Below, one piece after another: positions 1 through 6,840 of a stretch of DNA of 7,820 nucleotides. The notes beneath the pieces are model-generated. The model saw only the letters and a program-made list of their open reading frames with translations. It was not told where the DNA came from and ran no database searches. The position numbers were made by a program, and so were the translations under genes. Each line of letters starts with the position of its first letter. The stretch's first letter is position 1. The DNA lies in assembly GCA_031255425.1 (NCBI GenBank), contig JAIRSN010000050.1:1-7820 (forward strand), given 5' to 3'. This DNA comes from Dysgonamonadaceae bacterium (GTDB taxonomy: Bacteria > Bacteroidota > Bacteroidia > Bacteroidales > Azobacteroidaceae).

Positions 1-1061
1 CAGTTATACGACCGGATGTTTTGGCTGTGAAAGATATAGTCGATCCGGAACAAAAACCGGTACCGGTTGAAGCTGATCCCCATACCCGAACCGCTCTCGA
101 CGAACGCATCCAACAGGTCTCCTTTGATTTTCTGCCGGGCATAGGAAATGGGTGTGTCGTTAAAGTCGCCGCACACAACGACGTAGGGGTTGCGGCTCTC
201 GCGGATAGCCTCCGCAATCAGTCCGGCTTGCTCCGCCCGGAGCTTGTACGCCGGCGTCAGGCGCTGGAACATCATGTGCGTAAACGATTCCAGCTTCCGG
301 GTGTTGGGTTCCCTGGTCAGGTTGTAGTAATCGGAACGCTCGTCGTCCGAAATCTTGTTCGATTCCAGGTGGTTATTGACCAGCGTGACCCGCTTCCCCC
401 GGACGTCGATCTCCGCCACAAACGAACCGTTGTACTCGCTCTCGATTGGCAGCGGGCGGACGGACAAAATAGGGTATTTGGAGAACAGGGCAAGCCCGAA
501 ATGGTAGTTGGCATGGGAAAACGACCCGCTTTCGATGTGGTAGTAGGGCAGGCGCTTCAAGGCTGCCAGGACGTCGGCAATCACCAGCCCGCGCTTCGCC
601 TGTTTCACCACGCCAAACTCCTGGAAACAAACAATATCCGGGTCTTCTTCCACCACGTATTGCAAGATGGGGTTGGGGGCGTCCGGCGTGTGCTTCCGCA
701 TGTGTTCGAACCGCATCACATTGTAGGTCAATACCTTTATGCATCCTTCGGGAAGGGGATCCGTTTTCCGGTGGAAAGAGAAATAAGTATGGATTGCGTT
801 CCACGAAAGCGACAGCACCACCAGGGTCAGCACCAACTGCTTCCATTTCTTGCACACAAGCCAGGCGGGGATAAACAGCAAGTTGAAGGCAAGGATAAAC
901 GGAAAGAACAGCCCGAAGTAAGCCGGATAAACGGTGATGAGCGGCGAGATGCGGTCGGAAAAAGCGGCAATCAGCAACATCCCCCACCCAAGGGCAGCCA
1001 CGGAGGTGACGATTTGCCAAAGGAACCGGTTGAGGACGTTGACTGCCTTATTTCCGCGCAT
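1..1061 (-). CDS. Membrane-anchored endonuclease/exonuclease/phosphatase (EEP) family protein, 3' end cut off by window edge
   Basis: This leftward reading frame starts at ATG 1061 and stays open to base 1, giving 353 residues plus a partial codon (TG). Three hydrophobic stretches open the protein (about residues 14-34, 45-69 and 75-92), followed by an EEP-fold catalytic domain. Its family motifs are visible in order: LTYNVMRFE (N114), PDIVCFQE (E148), VNNHLES (N230, H231), VCGDFND (D299, N301) and RIDYIF (D341). The closing SDH motif expected in this fold must lie beyond the left edge, so the protein is probably missing only its last few tens of residues. The family hydrolyses phosphodiester or phosphomonoester bonds in nucleic acids, lipids or inositol phosphates; the substrate cannot be read here. 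Charge distribution (N-terminus and KKWK loop positive) suggests the catalytic domain faces the periplasm. The start overlaps the rhomboid stop by 14 bases, so the two are almost certainly co-transcribed and perhaps translationally coupled. Confidence 0.9.
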   Translation of the reverse strand, partial: MRGNKAVNVLNRFLWQIVTSVAALGWGMLLIAAFSDRISPLITVYPAYFGLFFPFILAFNLLFIPAWLVCKKWKQLVLTLVVLSLSWNAIHTYFSFHRKTDPLPEGCIKVLTYNVMRFEHMRKHTPDAPNPILQYVVEEDPDIVCFQEFGVVKQAKRGLVIADVLAALKRLPYYHIESGSFSHANYHFGLALFSKYPILSVRPLPIESEYNGSFVAEIDVRGKRVTLVNNHLESNKISDDERSDYYNLTREPNTRKLESFTHMMFQRLTPAYKLRAEQAGLIAEAIRESRNPYVVVCGDFNDTPISYARQKIKGDLLDAFVESGSGMGISFNRYRFLFRIDYIFHSQNIRSYN

Positions 1062-1923
1062 CGAACAGGGTTTTCTTTTCGTCGTCCGACAAGCTGCCAT
1101 AGCCCGATTTCTTTATTTTGTCCAAGATACGGTCGATTTCTTTCCGCCGGTCGCTCTGCCGCTTGTTGTATTCCCAATCCGTCTCCCTTCGCCGGGGCGT
1201 TTGCACCCGCCGCCGTTGCCGTTGCTTGAAAAAGCGAACGACCTTGTGACGGTTGTTCCAGTAGAGTATCATCCCGATACCAAACAGCATCCCGCCCAGG
1301 TGTGCGAAATGCGCGACATTGTCCCCTGCGCGGTTGGAGATACCGAAGAAGAACTCGATGACGCCGTACCCGATCACCATGTATTTTGCCTTGATGGGGA
1401 TGGGGATAAAAAAGAGGTAGAGCGGCAGGTTCGGGAACAGGATGCCGAAAGCCAGCAGCAGCCCGAAGACCGCCCCCGACGCCCCGATCGTCACGGGATA
1501 AGCGCCGTATAAATACAGGGCATCCAAGCCGTCCGGCGCAAGCGCCAAACCGCTTAGCACCGAGCGGATATGAAGGTAAGAAACCAGCATCTGCACCACG
1601 CCGGCGCCGATGCCCGTCACCATATAATACGCCAGGTAACGCTTCGCGCCCCAGGTGCGTTCAATCAGCCCGCCGAACATAAAGAGGGCGAACATGTTGA
1701 AAAACAGATGGGTCAATTCCCTGTGCGTGAACATATACGTGACCAACTGGTAGAGGTAGAATCCCCTTGCCTGGAAATAGTGCAGCCCCAGTATGCCTGT
1801 CAGGTTGATGTGCAGCGCCTCGAAAACAAGGCAAGCCAGCCACACCAGGACGTTGATCGCCAAGAGGTTCCGGGTGACCGGGGGGATTGCACTCATAAAG
1901 CGGTTGTTGTTGTAATAGCCCAT
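1048..1923 (-). CDS. Rhomboid family intramembrane serine protease
   Basis: This is a 291-residue polytopic membrane protein. Rhomboids cleave transmembrane helices of substrate proteins inside the bilayer with a Ser-His dyad. The family signatures are present: HxxxN (H72, N76 in [10 protein letters not shown]), the catalytic serine in [10 protein letters not shown] (S149), and the catalytic histidine in AHLGGMLFG (H208). About six hydrophobic segments span residues 18-222. The C-terminal 65 or so residues form a strongly basic, then helical and charged tail (KQRQRRR near 233, ending [15 protein letters not shown]), presumably cytoplasmic. The frame is open to an ATG at 1968, but that start would lie upstream of the promoter -7 element at 1946-1953, so I chose the ATG at 1923, which gives a leader of roughly 15 bases. 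A later ATG at 1896 (MSAIPP) is a possible alternative. It is the first gene of a leftward operon with the EEP protein. Its substrates are unknown. Confidence 0.93.
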   Translation of the reverse strand: MGYYNNNRFMSAIPPVTRNLLAINVLVWLACLVFEALHINLTGILGLHYFQARGFYLYQLVTYMFTHRELTHLFFNMFALFMFGGLIERTWGAKRYLAYYMVTGIGAGVVQMLVSYLHIRSVLSGLALAPDGLDALYLYGAYPVTIGASGAVFGLLLAFGILFPNLPLYLFFIPIPIKAKYMVIGYGVIEFFFGISNRAGDNVAHFAHLGGMLFGIGMILYWNNRHKVVRFFKQRQRRRVQTPRRRETDWEYNKRQSDRRKEIDRILDKIKKSGYGSLSDDEKKTLFDARK

Positions 1924-1945
1924 ATACCGGATGTTTTTTAGTCTG

Positions 1946-1975
1946 CAAACGTACACAAAAATTTTCAATTATCAA
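1946..1975 (-). promoter_or_regulatory. Bacteroidota-type promoter for the rhomboid-EEP operon
   Basis: Read on the minus strand, TTG (1975-1973), a 19-base spacer and TACGTTTG (1953-1946) match the Bacteroidota primary sigma consensus of TTG and TAnnTTTG. Transcription would start near 1939, about 15 bases before the ATG at 1923. The placement argues against the longer rhomboid frame that begins at 1968. Confidence 0.65.
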
Positions 1976-1979
1976 TTAT
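1966..1979. repeat. Tandem 7-base repeat CAATTAT between divergent promoters
   Basis: CAATTAT occurs twice in a row (1966-1972, 1973-1979) in the AT-rich centre of the divergent promoter region. The right copy supplies the minus-strand TTG element. It could be a small operator or just low-complexity promoter DNA; nothing in the sequence decides between them. Confidence 0.35.
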
Positions 1980-1985
1980 TTGTCC

Positions 1986-1993
1986 TACCTTTG
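1986..1993 (+). promoter_or_regulatory. Promoter -7 element for the psd-pssA-rlmD operon
   Basis: TACCTTTG matches the Bacteroidota -7 consensus TAnnTTTG exactly and is followed by GC, as is common in this phylum. No clean TTG sits at the expected -33 position; the sequence around 1962-1966 is TTTTC. Transcription would start near 2000, leaving a leader of about 24 bases before the psd ATG at 2024. The missing -33 match makes this promoter less certain than the divergent one. Confidence 0.6.
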
Positions 1994-2023
1994 CCGCCAC
2001 AAGATTACTATTTAGTTTGTAAC

Positions 2024-2683
2024 ATGCGAATTCACAAAGAGGGATACAAGATTATAGTTACTGCCTTTATCTTACTGGTACTGTTGAACGTAGTGTTCTA
2101 CCTGTACGCTTCCAAAATCATACTGTTCTACTTTATACTGCTGGTATCGCTGTTCGTGTTCTGCGTTGTCCTCAATTTCTTCAAAAACCCCCGCTCCATC
2201 TTTACCGGCGACCCGGACGGCATCGTCGTCTCGCCTGCCGACGGCACGGTGGTCGTGGTGGAAGAAGTGTACGAAAACGAATACTTCCACGAGCAAAGGA
2301 TACAAGTCTCCGTGTTTATGGGAATCACCAATGTGCATGTCAACTGGATTCCGGCCGATGGGAAGATTGTCCATTTCTCGCATCAGAACGGGCGGTTCAG
2401 GGCGGCTTACCTGCCCAAGTCGAGCATCGACAACGAACGCTCTACCGTCGTTATCGAAAGGGAAAACGGCGAACGGGTGCTGGTGCGGCAAATCGCGGGA
2501 GCTATGGCACGGCGCATTGTCACCTACGCCCAAGTGGGGCAACTGTGCCATATCAACGAACAGTTGGGATTTATCAAATTCGGCTCGCGTGTCGACCTCT
2601 TCCTGCCGCTAACGGCTGACATCAAAGTGGAAATAGACCAGAAGGTTTATGGTAACCAAACGGTTATCGCCCAACTAAAATAA
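2024..2683 (+). CDS. psd: Phosphatidylserine decarboxylase proenzyme (short, PSD-A type)
   Basis: The 219-residue product decarboxylates phosphatidylserine to phosphatidylethanolamine at the inner membrane. Two hydrophobic segments (about residues 9-28 and 32-51) anchor it. SPADG (70-74) contains the conserved aspartate, and [11 protein letters not shown] (98-108) contains the conserved histidine region. Near the C-terminus, KFGSR (186-189 region) is the self-cleavage site: the proenzyme is expected to be cut between G187 and S188, turning the serine into the pyruvoyl cofactor and leaving a small alpha subunit of about 32 residues. The length fits the short family form found in Bacteroidota rather than the longer E. 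coli type. The frame is open 31 codons upstream, but that stretch contains the promoter, so ATG 2024 is the start. pssA begins 5 bases after the stop, placing both steps of phosphatidylethanolamine synthesis in one transcript. Confidence 0.96.
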   Translation: MRIHKEGYKIIVTAFILLVLLNVVFYLYASKIILFYFILLVSLFVFCVVLNFFKNPRSIFTGDPDGIVVSPADGTVVVVEEVYENEYFHEQRIQVSVFMGITNVHVNWIPADGKIVHFSHQNGRFRAAYLPKSSIDNERSTVVIERENGERVLVRQIAGAMARRIVTYAQVGQLCHINEQLGFIKFGSRVDLFLPLTADIKVEIDQKVYGNQTVIAQLK

Positions 2684-2688
2684 CCCGT

Positions 2689-3390
2689 ATGAAAAACGTA
2701 CCTAATTTTATCACCTGTCTGAATCTTTTTGCAGGATGCCTGGCGTGTATCCTGGCGCTGCGGTTCGACAGTTACCTCGGCGCGCTGGCGTTCATTGTGC
2801 TTGCCGCTATCTTCGACTTCTTAGACGGCCTGTCGGCACGTTTGCTGAAATCCTGTTCCAACACGGGCAAAGAGCTGGACTCTTTGGCGGATGTCATCAG
2901 TTTCGGGCTTGCCCCCGGCTGCATCGTGTACGTTTACCTCGATCACCTGTCGTATACGATGGGGATTCCGCCGCTTGCTTTTTTCGCCTTCGCATTGCCG
3001 GCTTTTGCTGCCTTGCGGCTGGCTAAGTTCAATGTCGATACGCGGCAAACAACTTCTTTCCTGGGATTGCCCGTGCCTGCCAACAGCCTTTTTTGGGCGT
3101 CGTTCATTCCGTCGCTTCATTATTATGTAGCCGTTCCGCCCGCGCTGCTGGTGGCGGCTGTCCTCGCCTGCCTTTCCGTTGCCTGCTGGCTGATGGTTTC
3201 GGAGGTGCCGATGTTCTCGTTGAAGTTCAAAAGCCTGGAATGGAAGGCAAACCGCTGGGCTTACACCCTTATCCTGCTCTCCCTGTTGTTGCTGGGCGTA
3301 TCCGCCCTGCTCGCAATGCCGTTGGCTGGAATCAGCCTGTCGGTAGTGGCCTACATCGCGCTGTCTGTTATTAAGAATAAAAAAGGATAA
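2689..3390 (+). CDS. pssA: CDP-diacylglycerol--serine O-phosphatidyltransferase (phosphatidylserine synthase)
   Basis: The 233-residue integral membrane enzyme transfers phosphatidyl from CDP-diacylglycerol to L-serine, giving phosphatidylserine and CMP, which Psd then decarboxylates. The full CDP-alcohol phosphatidyltransferase signature is visible: D43-x2-D46-G47-x2-A50-R51-x8-G60-x3-D64-x3-D68, carrying the metal-binding and catalytic aspartates. Downstream, RLAKFN (110-115) and FLGLPVPA (124-131) are typical of the phosphatidylserine synthase branch and argue against phosphatidylglycerolphosphate synthase. Hydrophobic helices fill most of the rest, and the protein ends in a short basic tail (IKNKKG). 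The ATG sits 5 bases after the psd stop and the rlmD GTG follows 3 bases after its own stop, so it is the middle gene of a tight operon. The gene order is the reverse of the reaction order. Confidence 0.96.
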   Translation: MKNVPNFITCLNLFAGCLACILALRFDSYLGALAFIVLAAIFDFLDGLSARLLKSCSNTGKELDSLADVISFGLAPGCIVYVYLDHLSYTMGIPPLAFFAFALPAFAALRLAKFNVDTRQTTSFLGLPVPANSLFWASFIPSLHYYVAVPPALLVAAVLACLSVACWLMVSEVPMFSLKFKSLEWKANRWAYTLILLSLLLLGVSALLAMPLAGISLSVVAYIALSVIKNKKG

Positions 3391-3393
3391 ACA

Positions 3394-4827
3394 GTGAGGA
3401 ATAAAAAAACATTACCGGTGATCGAAAAACTGCTGGTCACGGGCATCGCCTCCGAAGGCAAAGCCATTGCCAAACACGGCGATAAGGTGGTCTTCATCCC
3501 CTTTGCCGTGCCGGGCGACATCGTAGATGTGCAGTTGACCCGCAAGAAGAACAGTTACGCCGAAGGACGGGCGGTTTATTTCCACCAATACGCCTCCGAA
3601 CGGGCGGAAGCCTTTTGCGAGCATTACGGAACCTGCGGCGGCTGCAAGTGGCAGATACTCCCCTATGCCGCGCAGCTTCGCTACAAGCAACAGCAGGTGA
3701 CGGACAACCTGCTCCGCATCGGCAAGTTGGAGCTGCCGGAAGTGTCGCCCATACTCGGTTCGGAAAAGACGCAAGACTACCGCAACAAGCTGGAATATTC
3801 CTTTTCCAACAAGCGTTGGATGACCTTGGAAGAGGTACAGTCGGACCGGGAGCTGGACGACCGGAACGCCCTGGGCTTCCACATCCCCGGAATGTTCGAC
3901 AAGGTGCTGGACATCCGCGAATGTCGCCTGCAAGCGGAGCCTTCCAACGCCATCCGGTTGGCGGTAAGGGACTTTTGCCTGCGGAACGATTACCCCTTCT
4001 TCGACTTCAGGAACCCGGGCGGACTGATGCGCAACCTGATGATCCGCACGTCCACAACCGGCGAGGTCATGGTCATCGTTGTGTTCTTCGCGCACGAACC
4101 GGACCGGATCCATCGCCTGATGCAGCACCTCGCCGATACATTCCCCGAAATCACTTCCCTGCTCTATATAGTCAACAGCAAGGCAAACGACACCATCCTC
4201 GACCAGGAAGTACTCGTCTTTAAAGGAAAAGACCACCTGTTGGAGCAAATGGGCGACCTGCGTTTCAAGGTCGGACCCAAGTCCTTCTACCAGACCAACA
4301 GCGAGCAGGCGCACAACCTCTACCGGATCGTTGCCCGGATGGCGTGCCTCACCGGAACCGAACGGGTCTACGACCTCTACACCGGAACCGGGACCATCGC
4401 CAATTTCATCGCCCGGCAAGCGAAGCAGGTCATCGGAATCGAATATGTCCCCGAAGCAATCGAGGACGCAAAGGTCAATTCCGGACTGAACGGAATCACC
4501 AACACCCTCTTCTTTGCAGGGGATATGAAGGACTTGCTGAACGCCGCCTTCCTCCAACGCTACGGGCATCCGGACGTCCTGATTACCGACCCGCCCCGCG
4601 CGGGAATGCACACCGGTGTGATTGACGTTATCCTGTCCGCCGGGCCGCAGAAAATCGTCTATGTCAGTTGCAACTCCGCGACCCAGGCACGCGATTTGAA
4701 TCTCCTGAGCGTCAAATACAAAGTGACGCAAGTCCAGCCGGTAGACATGTTTCCCCACACCCACCACGTGGAAAATGTCGTTCTGCTGGAACGCTGCCTG
4801 CCGCCGTCTGCCGTCACGCCCTGTTGA
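3394..4827 (+). CDS. rlmD: RlmD/TrmA-family rRNA (uracil-C5)-methyltransferase with Fe-S cluster and TRAM domain
   Basis: This 477-residue SAM-dependent enzyme methylates C5 of a uridine, most likely in 23S rRNA (U1939 in E. coli numbering). An N-terminal TRAM RNA-binding domain covers about residues 8-65. Four cysteines for a 4Fe-4S cluster are C75, C81, C84 and C177. The SAM-binding fold has DLYTGTGTIANF (328-338) and GIEYVPEAIEDAK (348-360). DPPRAG (399-404) is the conserved motif, the catalytic nucleophile is C426 in YVSCNSA, and the general-base glutamate is E460 in HHVENV. The start is GTG 3394: an in-frame TAA lies two codons upstream, no ATG occurs before residue 143, and the RNKKTLPVIEKL opening fits the family. 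A second GTG at codon 9 is less likely. AAGGA at 3383-3387 could help initiation. Family members differ in target site, and the exact uridine cannot be read from sequence; RlmC-like or dual specificity remains possible. Confidence 0.92.
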   Translation: MRNKKTLPVIEKLLVTGIASEGKAIAKHGDKVVFIPFAVPGDIVDVQLTRKKNSYAEGRAVYFHQYASERAEAFCEHYGTCGGCKWQILPYAAQLRYKQQQVTDNLLRIGKLELPEVSPILGSEKTQDYRNKLEYSFSNKRWMTLEEVQSDRELDDRNALGFHIPGMFDKVLDIRECRLQAEPSNAIRLAVRDFCLRNDYPFFDFRNPGGLMRNLMIRTSTTGEVMVIVVFFAHEPDRIHRLMQHLADTFPEITSLLYIVNSKANDTILDQEVLVFKGKDHLLEQMGDLRFKVGPKSFYQTNSEQAHNLYRIVARMACLTGTERVYDLYTGTGTIANFIARQAKQVIGIEYVPEAIEDAKVNSGLNGITNTLFFAGDMKDLLNAAFLQRYGHPDVLITDPPRAGMHTGVIDVILSAGPQKIVYVSCNSATQARDLNLLSVKYKVTQVQPVDMFPHTHHVENVVLLERCLPPSAVTPC

Positions 4828-4843
4828 GCAAAAAACCCGCTGA

Positions 4844-4877
4844 TTGGCGATTAGCCCGGAATTTTTTCGTACATTTG
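4844..4877 (+). promoter_or_regulatory. Bacteroidota-type promoter for the lipoprotein-DUF3108-ribF operon
   Basis: TTG (4844-4846), a 23-base spacer and TACATTTG (4870-4877) fit the TTG / TAnnTTTG consensus, with the spacer at the long end of the range. Transcription would start near 4884, giving a leader of about 19 bases before ATG 4903. A start at GTG 4885 would leave essentially no leader, so the promoter supports ATG 4903. Confidence 0.6.
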
Positions 4878-4902
4878 CTGTTCAGTGAATAATGATATAC
4901 GC

Positions 4903-6840
4903 ATGAAAATTTTTCACCGGATAGAGCAGGCGCTTTTGGCAACGGTACTCCTTTTACTGTTGGCTTGCGGGTTTTATGCCTGCGCCAGCATGGGTTCTCC
5001 CGCGGGGGGCGATTACGACGTCGAGCCGCCCCGGTTTCTGAAAAGCGATCCGCTCCCGAATACGACCCGGTTCGACCGGAACAAGATCACGTTGTTTTTC
5101 GATGAATATATCTTGATCGAGAAGCCGTCGGAGAAAGTGATCATCACCCCTCCGCAGAAAAAGGCGCCGGACATTAAAGCCGTCGGGAAGAAGATCACCG
5201 TGGAACTGAAAGACTCGCTGATAGCGCATACCACCTACACGTTCGACTTCACGGACGGGATTGTAGACAATAATGAGAAAAACGCGTTGGAGGGCTATAC
5301 GTTTGCTTTCTCCACCGGCGATGTGGTTGATTCGCTGGTGATTTCCGGCTTGCTGTTGAATGCAGAAGACCTGGAGCCCATGCCCAACATCCTGGTCGGC
5401 ATTCATTCCGATTTGTCGGACACGGCATTTACCTCCCTTCCCTTCCTGCGAACCTCGCAAACCAACGAACGCGGGCAGTTCTGGATCCGGAACGTTGCGC
5501 CGGGAACCTACCGTATCTTTGCACTGGGCGACGCCAACCGCGACTTTCAATTCGATTCGCCGGGCGAGCCCGTTGCCTTCGGCGATTCGCTTGTCGTTCC
5601 GTCTTTCGAGCCAGCCGTCCGCATGGACACGGTCTGGAAGGACAGCCTGACGGTGGAAAGCATCCGTGAGGTGGCTTACAACCGCTTTTTGCCCGATAAC
5701 GTCACGCTCCGGCTGTTCAAGGAAGATTTCCACTTGCAGTACCTGTCCAAGGCAGAGCGGGTGGATTCGGCTCAATTCGTGGTGACGTTCAATTCGGAGG
5801 CGGAGCCGCTGCCGGACATTTCCCTGACCGGCGGGGAGGAACCCGGCGCCGGATGGTATGTCCTGGAGCAGTCGCCGGACCGGAAGGTACTGACTTATTG
5901 GATTTCCGACTCGCTTATCTACCGCCGGGACACCCTGCTAATAAAGATGGACTACTGCGCCCACGATACGCTCCAGGAATTAGTGTCGATGACCGATACC
6001 CTGAAGCTGATTCACAAGAAGAGAGAGGCGCCCAAAAGGGAAAAGGGAAAGGAAGCGGAGCCGGATTTCCTGAAGGTAAACATCACGCCGGCAGGGACAC
6101 TGGAAGTCTACGACACGGTGAAGATTACGTTCTCCGAGCCGCCCCTGCATTTCGGCCCGCACTTGATCCATATTCAACAGAAAGTAGATTCCTTGTGGGA
6201 AAAGCGGGACTTCCCTGTTGTGCGGGACGCCCTTAACCCGCGCGTCTACTACATTGATTCCCCGTGGACCTACGCCCAGGAATACCGGGTCAGCATCGAT
6301 TCCGCCGCGGTCTTCAGCATTTATAACAAATGGAACGATTCGATAAAAACCAACTTCAAAACAAGGCAGGAAGACGGCTACGGGCATCTGTACATCCGGT
6401 TGGAAGGAATCGAAGGGCAAGGCTTCGGGCTGCTGTTGGACGGCGGCGAGAAGGTCGTCCGGAAGTCGTCGCTAATCGACGGCGAACTGGTTTTCGAGAA
6501 CCTTCGCCCGGGCAAGTACTACCTGCGTTATGTAGACGACCGGAACGGCAACGGCGAATGGGATACCGGGAACTATGCGGAAAAGCAGCAACCCGAAGCT
6601 GTTTACTATCATCCCGCCGCTTTCGAACTGAAAGAGTTTATGGGCGAATGGGAACAGGCGTGGAATGTAACGGATCTTCCGGTGGAGAAACAAAAGCCGC
6701 TCGAAATCACCAGGAATAAACCAAAGGAAAAGCAACCTAAAAGAAACGAGAATAGCAGAAATGATCAGCAAAGAAATTCAAATACAGGCGGCGCGCGCAG
6801 CCAAAGGGCGCCCGGAATGCCGGGGGCATCTCCGTTCTGA
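4903..6840 (+). CDS. Ig-like domain-containing lipoprotein (SbsA/Big_5-type), predicted envelope protein
   Basis: The 645-residue product opens with a signal peptide (MKIFHRIEQ, hydrophobic run 10-22) and two candidate lipid-attachment cysteines, C22 (LLLAC) and C27 (FYACASMGSPAGG). The second fits what I recall of the family's mature N-terminus better. An SbsA-type Ig-like domain follows at about 41-138 (EPPRF, then a beta-rich segment ending YTFAFSTGD). Next comes a carboxypeptidase-regulatory-like beta module (146-235), a less clear middle region, a second Ig-like stretch (387-486), and a second regulatory-like module (495-595). Both modules carry an Asp/Asn loop, D210-x-N212-x-D214-x3-D218 and D546-x-N548-x-N550-x3-D554. 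The last 40 or so residues are low complexity and rich in Lys, Arg, Asn and Gln. No catalytic motif is visible, so a structural or binding role at the cell surface or in the periplasm is inferred only. The frame extends upstream to GTG 4885, but ATG 4903 fits the promoter. Its end overlaps the next gene by 80 bases. Confidence 0.85.
   Translation: MKIFHRIEQALLATVLLLLLACGFYACASMGSPAGGDYDVEPPRFLKSDPLPNTTRFDRNKITLFFDEYILIEKPSEKVIITPPQKKAPDIKAVGKKITVELKDSLIAHTTYTFDFTDGIVDNNEKNALEGYTFAFSTGDVVDSLVISGLLLNAEDLEPMPNILVGIHSDLSDTAFTSLPFLRTSQTNERGQFWIRNVAPGTYRIFALGDANRDFQFDSPGEPVAFGDSLVVPSFEPAVRMDTVWKDSLTVESIREVAYNRFLPDNVTLRLFKEDFHLQYLSKAERVDSAQFVVTFNSEAEPLPDISLTGGEEPGAGWYVLEQSPDRKVLTYWISDSLIYRRDTLLIKMDYCAHDTLQELVSMTDTLKLIHKKREAPKREKGKEAEPDFLKVNITPAGTLEVYDTVKITFSEPPLHFGPHLIHIQQKVDSLWEKRDFPVVRDALNPRVYYIDSPWTYAQEYRVSIDSAAVFSIYNKWNDSIKTNFKTRQEDGYGHLYIRLEGIEGQGFGLLLDGGEKVVRKSSLIDGELVFENLRPGKYYLRYVDDRNGNGEWDTGNYAEKQQPEAVYYHPAAFELKEFMGEWEQAWNVTDLPVEKQKPLEITRNKPKEKQPKRNENSRNDQQRNSNTGGARSQRAPGMPGASPF

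Noticed and set aside
21..1229. A 402-codon open frame on the plus strand opposite the EEP gene
   Set aside because: The minus strand here encodes a clear EEP protein with all motifs in order; the plus-strand translation is low in hydrophobic structure and matches no family I know.
1991..2019. A second possible psd promoter (TTG at 1991-1993, TTAGTTTG at 2012-2019)
   Set aside because: The -7 element has a mismatch at the second base, and transcription would start at about the psd ATG, giving a leaderless transcript. TACCTTTG upstream is a better match.
1931..2023. An upstream in-frame extension of psd by 31 codons
   Set aside because: It contains the -7 promoter element at 1986-1993 and would have to be transcribed from further upstream; the family N-terminus fits ATG 2024.
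3412..4767. A 451-codon open frame on the minus strand opposite rlmD
   Set aside because: It lies entirely antisense to a gene with intact catalytic motifs. The translation has no recognisable domain, and long antisense frames are expected in codon-biased, GC-rich DNA.
4833..4868. A possible weak terminator after rlmD (CCGCT ... AGCCCGG followed by AATTTTTT)
   Set aside because: The stem has only about five pairs with a bulge and overlaps the spacer of the next promoter, so the T-run is explained equally well as AT-rich promoter DNA.
4954..5775. A 273-codon minus-strand open frame opposite the lipoprotein gene
   Set aside because: It is antisense to a coherent signal-peptide and Ig-domain reading frame and shows no domain of its own.
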